This document shows positions 1 through 6,066 of a DNA stretch of 8,641 bases, in pieces. The DNA is taken from NCBI GenBank assembly GCA_964584935.1, contig CAZPBN010000041.1:1-8641 (forward strand), given 5' to 3'. A program made the position numbers and the translations under genes. The notes beneath the pieces are model-generated. The model was not told the DNA's origin. It saw nothing but the letters and a program-made list of their open reading frames with translations, and searched no databases. The stretch's first letter is position 1. Every line of letters begins with the position of its first letter. Source of the stretch: CAZPBN01 sp964584935 (GTDB lineage: Bacteria; Acidobacteriota; Aminicenantia; Aminicenantales; Aminicenantaceae).

Positions 1-481
1 AAAACTGAGCCATCCCTGGCCAATTTTCATGAATATACCCAGCCAAATGAAAGCAAAATGATTCCCAGAGTGAAAGGAAATCTGAAGATTTGGTCAGCCT
101 ATAAGGCTCCCATTCCTGATTTAATGAAGGATTGACACAGATAAGGATCTTCCAGCCCAGCTCCCGGCATCTCTTCAAACCATAGGAATAAGTGGTGTCC
201 CTGCTTTTAGCCCAGGAAACTTCTTTGTTTTCCATCCCCTTTTTAATGAATTCAGGAAACGAAAAATTCAGGTTTAAATCAGTGGGAACAAAATGCTTCA
301 TGGTAAAGCCCATTCTCACCATGTTGATTCCGATCTCCTGGCCCAGCAAATCCCAGGAAGGTGCTTGAGAGCTAAAGGGACCCGCACTCACAGGACCTCC
401 GTCCGGCCATCCCCTTCCACTCCACCCAATATACCTGATGCCCAGCCCTTCCTTCTTATTTTTTATTTCTATCTTCTTCAT
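1..481 (-). CDS. Glycoside hydrolase, TIM-barrel (GH5/GH39-like), N-terminal part, cut by window edge
   Basis: An open frame starts at ATG 481-479 and runs off the left edge after 160 codons without a stop, so the C-terminal part is missing. An in-frame TGA lies 30 bases upstream with no ATG or GTG between, which fixes this start although no good Shine-Dalgarno precedes it. The protein begins MKKIEIKNKKEGLGIRYIGW and has no signal peptide. The frame then reads like the first strands and helices of a (beta/alpha)8 glycosidase: strand 1 GINMVRMGF (51-59), strand 2 WKILICVNPS (110-119) with the helix before it GLKRCRELG (101-109), then the helix containing FCFHLAGYIHENWPG (142-156), which leads into MAQF. 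In GH5/GH39-type enzymes the next strand carries the Asn-Glu acid/base pair, which here would lie outside the window. Hydrolases of this kind (for example PslG) occur in exopolysaccharide loci and cut the polymer. Family and substrate are inferred and not certain; the reality of the gene is well supported. Confidence 0.82.
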   Translation of the reverse strand, partial: MKKIEIKNKKEGLGIRYIGWSGRGWPDGGPVSAGPFSSQAPSWDLLGQEIGINMVRMGFTMKHFVPTDLNLNFSFPEFIKKGMENKEVSWAKSRDTTYSYGLKRCRELGWKILICVNPSLNQEWEPYRLTKSSDFLSLWESFCFHLAGYIHENWPGMAQF

Positions 482-545
482 TTTATATTTGCGTAAAACA
501 CAAAAAATTCATTTTCCCTTGATTATTCACAGGACGCAGGTTGCT

Positions 546-574
546 GTTATCCTAATGAAATTCAGGTAAAGCAA
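546..574 (-). promoter_or_regulatory. Weak candidate sigma70-like promoter ahead of the glycoside hydrolase gene
   Basis: On the minus strand, TTGCTT (574-569) is followed after exactly 17 bases by GATAAC (551-546), about 65 bases upstream of the hydrolase start. Each hexamer is only a partial match to the consensus (3 of 6 and 4 of 6). The location is sensible because the hydrolase gene is separated from the glycosyltransferase gene by 269 bases and a palindromic repeat. An AT-rich region will give such matches by chance, so this is a suggestion only. Confidence 0.2.
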
Positions 575-608
575 GCATAATTTATTAAATCGAGTTTGTT
601 TATCTAAA

Positions 609-750
609 GAGGGGAAAGGATATGGGATGAGGAATCCCCTGTGAGGGCTGAGCGGGCATGGTTCCTCTTTAGAGGAGAGCGAAGCCCGAACGGGAGAGAG
701 ATTCCTCGCTGGGGAATCGAGCGGGTGACGAATCCCATAACTTTCCCCTC
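609..750. repeat. GC-rich palindromic intergenic element with ~19-20 bp terminal inverted repeats
   Basis: The left end (609-628) reads GAGGGGAAAGGATATGGGAT. The right end (732-750), read on the minus strand, is GAGGGGAAAG-TTATGGGAT, nearly the same, so the 142-bp unit has terminal inverted repeats. Inside are smaller hairpins: CCTCT-TT-AGAGG (664-675), CCCG-AA-CGGG (685-694), and GATTCC-TCGCTGG-GGAATC (700-718). The heptamer GAGCGGG occurs twice (650-656 and 719-725). It is much richer in GC than the flanks and abuts the TAG stop codon of the GT4 gene (751-753). CTAA occurs just outside both ends (604-607 and 751-754), possibly a short target duplication but too short to be convincing. It has no coding frame and no U-run, so it is not a standard intrinsic terminator, though its RNA should fold strongly. 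Best explained as a MITE-like or REP-like palindromic repeat. Confidence 0.72.
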
Positions 751-1986
751 CTAATTTTTTTTGAAATGCATACAGGTTTTATGAATAACTTGTTTAAATT
801 TTTGAGTGCATATCTCCCTGGAATAATATTTTTCCAGGGCAATCCTTCCGTTTCTTCCCATTTCCTCTATTTCAGGCTTATGATTGTAAGCCCAGAGTAT
901 TCCATTTTTTAATTCCTCCACATCCGAAGGATTGATACTGATGCCGCAGTTGAATTCCTCTGTGATTTTGTGCACCTCACTCTCTCTATCCAAGGCCGCA
1001 ATATAAGGCCTCCCAGCCGCCATAATGCCGTAGACTTTGCTGGGAACAATGATTCCGCCCAATCCCTTAATCATGGGTATTAAATGAATGTGAGCAGCCC
1101 CTAGAGTCAATTTTAAGTCTTCTTTATCTTGATAGGTCAAAAATTTCACATTCTTTAATCCCAGAGAATCGGATAAATCGATCAACCTCTCTTTGTAAGC
1201 GCCCTCCCCGATCAGAACGAATAAAATGTCTTTCTTTTCTTTCAATAAGTCAGCTGCTTTAATGGTGTTTTCAAGGTCCTGCGACAGGCCCATATTTCCG
1301 GAGTACATCACCACGAATTGAGGGTCAAAATTATGCTTATAAAATGCGTTTTCCTGGAGTTTGACAGGATAAATCTGCTGCGGATCAGCCCAGTTGGGAA
1401 CCACTTTGATTTTTGATAGGGGAATCTGGTTTTCCTGGGCTAACCGCTCTCTCATGTCTCTGCCAGGGACAATGATCTGATGGGCATGGTCATAAAGAAA
1501 TTTATTGGCTCTTTTTAATATTCTTATGACCACAGGATGGGTTAATTTTTGGTTGATTATGCCCACATTGGGCCACAGGTCTTGAACATAATACACAAAA
1601 GGAACCCTTCTCACTCTGCTGTAGAAACAGGCAGTGATCCCCAGCAGAGGAGGGTCTGTTTCCGAGATCACACAGGATACTTTTTTAAAGAACATCACTT
1701 TGAAAAAACAAAGGACAAAATAGCTCATAAGGTTGATCAATCGGGTGAACAGATTTTTTTTGGAAAGGCGGGTGTTGTTCACTCTCCATATGGTCACGTT
1801 TTTATAATCTGTTTTGCTGACCAATCCCCTGTTTTTCACTTTTCTGTACAGAGGATTGCCGCACACCACATGGACTTCAAAGTCATGAGCCAAGCCTTCG
1901 CACAGTTCAGTGAGCAGCTGACCGGTTGATTCCACATCCGGGTAAAAAGAGCGGTTCAAAAATAAAATTGGTTTTTTAAGAGTCAT
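751..1986 (-). CDS. GT4-family glycosyltransferase (WbuB/WcaI-like)
   Basis: A 411-residue GT-B fold transferase that would add a sugar from a nucleotide donor to a lipid-linked glycan at the cytoplasmic face of the inner membrane. The N-terminal half opens with PILFLNRSFYPD (6-17) and TGQLL (21-25), the acceptor-side loop of the WbuB/WcaI group. It also has YVQDLWP (133-139), typical of this subfamily, and VPNW (196-199) near the hinge. The C-terminal donor domain shows YSGNMG (228-233), LIGEG (258-262), and GGIIVPSKVYGIMAAGRP (310-327), which corresponds to the nucleotide-sugar binding region of GT4 enzymes. A hydrophobic, lysine-bearing stretch (about 84-108) may attach it to the membrane. 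Length is normal for the family. The ATG overlaps the end of the upstream GT2 gene by 11 bases with no strong Shine-Dalgarno, suggesting translational coupling. The stop codon abuts a palindromic repeat. Family is confident; the sugar and linkage are unknown. Confidence 0.95.
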   Translation of the reverse strand: MTLKKPILFLNRSFYPDVESTGQLLTELCEGLAHDFEVHVVCGNPLYRKVKNRGLVSKTDYKNVTIWRVNNTRLSKKNLFTRLINLMSYFVLCFFKVMFFKKVSCVISETDPPLLGITACFYSRVRRVPFVYYVQDLWPNVGIINQKLTHPVVIRILKRANKFLYDHAHQIIVPGRDMRERLAQENQIPLSKIKVVPNWADPQQIYPVKLQENAFYKHNFDPQFVVMYSGNMGLSQDLENTIKAADLLKEKKDILFVLIGEGAYKERLIDLSDSLGLKNVKFLTYQDKEDLKLTLGAAHIHLIPMIKGLGGIIVPSKVYGIMAAGRPYIAALDRESEVHKITEEFNCGISINPSDVEELKNGILWAYNHKPEIEEMGRNGRIALEKYYSREICTQKFKQVIHKTCMHFKKN

Positions 1987-3025
1987 TGGCTTTTTCTGAC
2001 TTGATGTGGGATTCTGAAAGGTCCCATCCTGCTTTTTTAAACTTATTCAATAGGCTCCAAAGTCCAAACCGCAAACAACGCTGCTCTGTTTGATAGAGGA
2101 ATTTGAATCGGTTTGACCTTTTCAAATTCTGCTTCAATTCTTTCCTCTGTTTCATTAAACCACCCAGATGATCGAGCACCTCTTTTTTGGCTTTGACAAA
2201 AGACATCCCTCTGCCTATGGAGAGATAAAAAAAGAACAGCGCCAGCTCATAAATACAGTGGCTTAAAAAATATTTTGCGAATAAATAACCCTGCATGTTC
2301 TTGATGAATAAAAACTCAATATTTCTTCTTCCGAATTCTATAAAAAATTTATTTTTTCTGATCCTTCTTCGGGCGCCATAATGATAACTCACAGCCTCGG
2401 GCTCATAAAGGCAGTTGTATCCAAAAAGCCTGAGCCGGAACGACAGATCCGTATCTTCAAAATAAATAAAAAATTTGGGATCAAAAAAACCGATTTCTTC
2501 GATCACACTTTTTTTATAAAGGGCTGCTGTGGCGCAGGCTCCAAAAACTTGTTTCCGCTGACTAACCTGGGCAGCATTCTGAGGAAGATTTTTATAATCC
2601 CAGCAGGCTCCCAAACCATAAAACTCAACTCCGGCGCTGTCGACCAGGTCTCTTTGATAGTGATTGATGATTTTTGTAGCCACACTTCCCAAATTTTTGT
2701 ACTTTCTACTCTGGAAAACATGCACAGCTTTTTCAAGCCAGTCTTTCTCTAAAACCGTATCATTGTTGATCAGGGCGATGTATTCTCCTCTGGCGTGCTT
2801 CAGCCCCATATTGTTGGCTCGAGCAAACCCGTAATTCCGGTCGAGCTCAATGAGCTTATCAACCGAATATTTTTCTTTGATTAATTCCAGTGATTGATCT
2901 GAAGAGTGGTTATCCAGGAGGATAACCTCGTAATTTTTGTAAGTCTGGGCATACACAGAATCCAGGCACTCGGCAAGGGTCTTTTCTCCATTCCAGTTTA
3001 CGATTATAAAACTTACTTTTTCCAT
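1976..3025 (-). CDS. GT2-family glycosyltransferase (rhamnosyltransferase-like)
   Basis: A GT-A fold transferase of about 349 residues, similar to the WbbL/COG1216 group that adds rhamnose or related sugars to surface glycans. Numbered from the preferred start, it shows NWNGE (10-14), LLDNHSSD (36-43), NYGFARANN (64-72), the metal-binding DXD-like INNDT (86-90), and YFEDTDLSFRL (188-198), which carries the probable catalytic base. A hydrophobic segment (about 249-272) may contact the membrane, and the tail is basic. The frame also opens at ATG 3043, giving six extra residues (MNNSGM). I prefer ATG 3025 because a CAGG lies just ahead of it, MEKVSFIIVNWNG is the usual N-terminus for the family, and no ribosome site precedes 3043. 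It follows a 339-base gap filled with repeats, unlike the tight spacing elsewhere, so it may need its own promoter. Its end overlaps the GT4 gene by 11 bases. Confidence 0.93.
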   Translation of the reverse strand: MEKVSFIIVNWNGEKTLAECLDSVYAQTYKNYEVILLDNHSSDQSLELIKEKYSVDKLIELDRNYGFARANNMGLKHARGEYIALINNDTVLEKDWLEKAVHVFQSRKYKNLGSVATKIINHYQRDLVDSAGVEFYGLGACWDYKNLPQNAAQVSQRKQVFGACATAALYKKSVIEEIGFFDPKFFIYFEDTDLSFRLRLFGYNCLYEPEAVSYHYGARRRIRKNKFFIEFGRRNIEFLFIKNMQGYLFAKYFLSHCIYELALFFFYLSIGRGMSFVKAKKEVLDHLGGLMKQRKELKQNLKRSNRFKFLYQTEQRCLRFGLWSLLNKFKKAGWDLSESHIKSEKANDS

Positions 3026-3044
3026 CATACCTGAATTATTCATA

Positions 3045-3160
3045 AAAAAATGGCGATGTTTTTATTATCAATTTATTTTCTGCGATATATAAATTTTTTT
3101 CAAGAACAATGACTTGTGCATTTCTCATATTTGTATTTTTTATTTTAATCGCCATTTTTT
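3045..3160. repeat. AT-rich segment bounded by a perfect 13-bp inverted repeat
   Basis: AAAAAATGGCGAT at 3045-3057 and its exact reverse complement ATCGCCATTTTTT at 3148-3160 enclose a very AT-rich stretch of about 90 bases. The pair sits immediately upstream of the GT2 frame that opens at 3043. It may be a tiny mobile-element remnant or a hairpin-forming leader. On the minus strand, GATAAT (3069-3064) could be a -10 box for the downstream GT2 gene, but no good -35 is visible. A 39-codon frame (ATG 3155-3153 to TAA 3038-3036, starting MAIKIKNTNMRNAQ) also crosses the segment; I do not call it a gene. Confidence 0.5.
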
Positions 3161-3174
3161 CACATCTAGTTCTA

Positions 3175-3368
3175 TATGAAATTCAGTTTTGTCTGAAGCG
3201 ACATTGAAGATTTAGCCTTCTGAGTGCTGTGTTTGAGGGAACTCGGCAGAGCCGAGCTGCGAGTATGTCTGACCCACGGACGGGGGGAGTTGCGCAGCAG
3301 CCGAGAACGCAGTACAAAGAATGGCGTTAAAAATCTGAAGGAAGCGCCAGACATACCTGAATTTCATA
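3175..3368. repeat. Long imperfect palindromic element (~194 bp) with TATGAAATTCAG ends
   Basis: The two ends are exact inverted copies of TATGAAATTCAG (3175-3186 and, reversed, 3357-3368). The symmetry continues inward imperfectly: TGTCTG, then AGATTT, then a CTCGGC block recur in the same order from both sides over about 70 bases per arm. The centre contains a perfect hairpin CTCGGC-AGA-GCCGAG (3242-3256) and a second GCCGAG at 3300-3305. It is GC-rich in its middle, unlike the flanks. A 60-codon minus-strand frame spans most of it but looks like translated repeat (arginine- and serine-rich, no domain). There is no transposase, so it is best read as a MITE-like or palindromic repeat inserted between two glycosyltransferase genes. 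As RNA on the minus strand it would form a long stem that could lower read-through within the operon. Confidence 0.68.
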
Positions 3369-3382
3369 AAACTTAAAAAAAG

Positions 3383-4267
3383 TTAATACAGATCCGGATT
3401 TGTTCGAAAAGGGGCTTTGATGAGCTTTAAAATGGGAATAAAAAACCAGTATTTGATCCGGCTCACCGCCAGCAAAACAGCGTACTCATAAAACTTCCCA
3501 TTTTTTTTAAAATATTTCAGAAGACTTTTCTGATATTCTTTAATCTTCTTGATTTCTCCCCACTGCTCCGAACTTTTAGACAGAAAATGCACGGCTGAGG
3601 CGTAAGGATAGTGCATGACTTTCCATCCGGCATTATGAATTCTCAGACACAAATCCACTTCTTCAAAATACATCCAGAATCTCTCATCAAATCCACCTAC
3701 TTTTTGGATCACACCTCTTCTTATAAACATAAAGCTTCCCATGATCTGGTCCACTTCTCTTATTTCAGAATGGTCCCAATCCAGCATCAAATACTCTCGA
3801 AACAGCTTCATCCCTGGAAACAAAAACCTCACGCCCAGAAGCATCAGAAGATAGGTTTTAAAGTCAGGAAATTTTCGGCAGGAATGCTGAAGCGTCCCAT
3901 CCGGAAAAGTCAATTTGCAGGAAGAAGCCCCTACTTTGGGATGGGTTTCCATAAATCGAAACATCTCATCCAGACACTTGGGATTGACCTTTACATCGCT
4001 GTTTAAAATCAAAACATACTTTCCCTGGGCTGCTTTGAGTCCTTGATTTCCCGCTTTTCCGTATCCTTTGTTTTCCCTGTTTTTTATAAGAAAAACATCC
4101 GGAAAATTCTTTTCCACCATTTCCGGACTTCCATCTGAGGAATGGTTGTCCACCACAATAATCTGAAAGGAAGTGTTTTTAGTGTGACCCAGCACAGCCT
4201 GGATGCACTTGTACAGCAAATCTCTGGTGTTCCAGTTTATGATAATCACTGATAATTCATACTTCAT
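3383..4267 (-). CDS. GT2-family glycosyltransferase (WbbL/rhamnosyltransferase-like)
   Basis: A 294-residue single-domain GT-A transferase of the COG1216 type, a normal length for the group. It opens with LSVIIINWNT (5-14), then VVDNHSSDGS (38-47) for nucleotide binding, NKGYGKAGNQG (66-76), the DXD-like LNSDVKV (88-94) for the metal, CKLTFPDGTLQHS (117-129), and YFEEVDLCLRI (200-210), containing the acidic catalytic region. This motif order matches rhamnosyltransferases and related sugar transferases that use a membrane-bound lipid-linked acceptor. A hydrophobic stretch near the C-terminus (about 261-283) may associate with the membrane. Only one base separates its ATG from the TAA of the upstream two-domain transferase (TAA-A-ATG), so translation is probably coupled; no strong Shine-Dalgarno is seen. 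It is the last gene of the tight block before a repeat-filled gap. It resembles the next GT2 downstream in motif layout and may be an old duplicate, though the two differ clearly in sequence. The sugar is not predictable. Confidence 0.95.
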   Translation of the reverse strand: MKYELSVIIINWNTRDLLYKCIQAVLGHTKNTSFQIIVVDNHSSDGSPEMVEKNFPDVFLIKNRENKGYGKAGNQGLKAAQGKYVLILNSDVKVNPKCLDEMFRFMETHPKVGASSCKLTFPDGTLQHSCRKFPDFKTYLLMLLGVRFLFPGMKLFREYLMLDWDHSEIREVDQIMGSFMFIRRGVIQKVGGFDERFWMYFEEVDLCLRIHNAGWKVMHYPYASAVHFLSKSSEQWGEIKKIKEYQKSLLKYFKKNGKFYEYAVLLAVSRIKYWFFIPILKLIKAPFRTNPDLY

Positions 4268-4268
4268 T

Positions 4269-6053
4269 TTAATAGGTCTTTATCCTGTAGTCTTCGCTGT
4301 CCAAAGAAAGATTGGGATTGTAATAAGGATCACACAGCAGCACATTTCCCCACTTCTTCTTCATGAATTTCTCTTCATCAGGGTCCAAAACAGGGGGCCT
4401 GGTTTGGGACTCATAGTGATACAAAGAAGCATAAGGAGTGTACACAATCAAGTATCTTCTTTTTCTCAGCTCTAGACAAAGGTCAACATCATTGAAACCC
4501 ACAGGTAAATGTTCCTCGTCAAATCCCCCTGCTTCTTCAAAAACTTTTTTCCTCAGCATCATGCAGGCAGCTGTGACTGCGCTGGCATTTCTTATGGTAT
4601 TGAGAAAGCCAAAATAACCATTGCTGTCTGAAGGAAATTTCTTATGAGAGTGAGCTGCCACTCCACCCAATCCCACCACCGTACCCGCATGCTGTATGGT
4701 GTTATCCGGATAAATCAGTTTGGCTCCCACAGCCCCCACTTCTTCTCTCTGAGAATGTTCCAGCATAGAGGTCATCCACTCCTGAGAAATCACTTCAATA
4801 TCATTGTTTAAAAAAAGGATATGAGTTCCCCGGGCATGACTCACAGCAAAGTTATTGATTCTGGAGAAATTGTACTCATCATGGTATTTGATAATCCGAA
4901 TATTTTCTTTTTTTTCTAAATCAGATAGAAAATCAAGACTCTCTCTTTCCCTGCTTTTATTATCAACAATTAGAATTTCATAATTTTGATAATCTGTTTT
5001 TTCCTGAATGCTGTGAACACAAGTTTTGAGGAATTTGACTTTATCTCTGGTGGGAATAATGACTGAAACTTTGGGGTGGTTCCCTATTTTTCTTTTCACC
5101 CTGTAGCTTTCAAACTGATGAAAATTTATTCCTTTTTCCACGCTTCCCTCAATTTCACGTCTCTCTAAAGCCTGTTTCAGAGCTCTGATCGAATTTTCGA
5201 TATGATCGGCTTTTTTCTGATGGTCTACGGAAGTAGAGCCCTCCACCTGTCTCCAGTGGTAAAGCACTTTGGGAATGTGATGAATTTGATTTGTTCTCTC
5301 GGTCAGTCTTAACAAAAGGTCATAATCCTGGCTCCCCTCGAATCCTTCTCTAAATCCCTTGACCTTTTGAAGACGACTTTGACGGCAGACTAAAAAATGG
5401 CAGATGTAGTTGAAAGACAGCAGCAGGTCCGGCGAATAATCCGGCTTGAAAAAAGGGTTCACCCTTTTCCCTTTCAGGTCAATCTTATCCTCATCACTGT
5501 AGATAAGGTCAGCTTCAGGATGTTTGTTAAGAAGCCGAACCACTTCAAAAAGCGCATCTTTGGAAAGCTCATCATCATGATCCAAAAAACCAACAAACTC
5601 TCCTTCAGCTAACGCCAGAGCTTCATTAGAGGCAGCTGCAATTCCCATGTTTTGATCTAAAAATTTAATTTTTACTTTTTGGTGTCCTTGATATCTCGAA
5701 AGAAAGCTCCTTGTTTTTTTCTGGGTAGATGCGTCATCCACAACGCACAGCTCCCAGTTTCTGTACAGTTGATTAAAAACAGATTCAAAGGCTTTTTTAA
5801 GCCATTTCTTTTCAACTTCATAGACAGGCATAACAAGGCTGATCTTCGGCTTGTATTGAAATTTTCTGATCTGTTCTTTGATATCTTCAATATCCCTCTT
5901 CAGCAGATAGTGATGGTCCTCCCAAATCTCATAATCGGTTTTAAATCTGCGGGTCAGTATTTTTTGAGCTTTATGCCAGAAGGCAGAAATCCCCTCTCTC
6001 CGCAGCACCGGGGCAATCCTCTTGAGAAGGATTCTGAGGTGCTTTATGTTCAC
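4269..6053 (-). CDS. Tandem two-domain GT2 glycosyltransferase
   Basis: About 594 residues containing two complete GT-A domains, so it may add two sugars in turn or act as a chain-extending enzyme. After a basic helical N-terminus (1-68), domain 1 has ISLVMPVY (71-78), VVDDAS (104-109), LDHDDE (157-162, metal site), SDEDK (186-190), SQDYDL (241-246) and YHWR (265-268). Domain 2 has VSVIIPTRD (329-337), VDNKS (363-367), LNNDIE (415-420, metal site), YPDNTIQHAG (448-457) and NDVDLCLE (521-528). Both sites look intact. The frame can be opened to a GTG at 6083, but that start has no ribosome site. The GTG at 6053 has AAGGA eight bases ahead and forms a GTGA overlap with the stop of the ATPase gene, so I chose it. 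Similar two-domain proteins are common in O-antigen and S-layer glycan loci, and some are polymerising. Family is certain; specificity is not. Confidence 0.95.
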   Translation of the reverse strand: MNIKHLRILLKRIAPVLRREGISAFWHKAQKILTRRFKTDYEIWEDHHYLLKRDIEDIKEQIRKFQYKPKISLVMPVYEVEKKWLKKAFESVFNQLYRNWELCVVDDASTQKKTRSFLSRYQGHQKVKIKFLDQNMGIAAASNEALALAEGEFVGFLDHDDELSKDALFEVVRLLNKHPEADLIYSDEDKIDLKGKRVNPFFKPDYSPDLLLSFNYICHFLVCRQSRLQKVKGFREGFEGSQDYDLLLRLTERTNQIHHIPKVLYHWRQVEGSTSVDHQKKADHIENSIRALKQALERREIEGSVEKGINFHQFESYRVKRKIGNHPKVSVIIPTRDKVKFLKTCVHSIQEKTDYQNYEILIVDNKSRERESLDFLSDLEKKENIRIIKYHDEYNFSRINNFAVSHARGTHILFLNNDIEVISQEWMTSMLEHSQREEVGAVGAKLIYPDNTIQHAGTVVGLGGVAAHSHKKFPSDSNGYFGFLNTIRNASAVTAACMMLRKKVFEEAGGFDEEHLPVGFNDVDLCLELRKRRYLIVYTPYASLYHYESQTRPPVLDPDEEKFMKKKWGNVLLCDPYYNPNLSLDSEDYRIKTY

Positions 6054-6066
6054 TCTGATTTTCCTT
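6050..6066 (-). promoter_or_regulatory. Shine-Dalgarno and GTGA stop-start overlap setting the start of the two-domain GT2
   Basis: On the minus strand AAGGA (6066-6062) is followed after eight bases by GTG (6053-6051). That GTG shares bases with the TGA stop (6052-6050) of the upstream ATPase gene, giving the overlap GTGA. This coupling signal favours GTG 6053 over the longer frame that opens at 6083, whose upstream bases show no purine-rich site. Confidence 0.65.

Noticed and set aside
293..496. Plus-strand 67-codon frame
   Set aside because: It lies antisense to the hydrolase gene, whose minus-strand frame has clear protein character; the plus frame is low-complexity (proline, histidine, serine, then a phenylalanine-rich tail) and has no family signal.
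609..750. Rho-independent terminator
   Set aside because: The stems are strong, but no U-run follows them in the minus-strand transcript and the structure is far longer than an intrinsic terminator; a repeat element explains it better.
1549..1929. Plus-strand 126-codon frame inside the GT4 gene
   Set aside because: It is a shadow of the strongly supported GT4 gene on the other strand and has no recognisable motif or upstream ribosome site.
3172..3354. Minus-strand 60-codon frame (MSGASFRFLT...)
   Set aside because: It is the translation of the palindromic element; it is rich in arginine and serine, has no domain, and its boundaries follow the repeat.
3044..3382. CRISPR array or tRNA gene
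   Set aside because: There are no regularly spaced direct repeats and no cloverleaf with T-loop or CCA-type end; the symmetry is inverted, not tandem.
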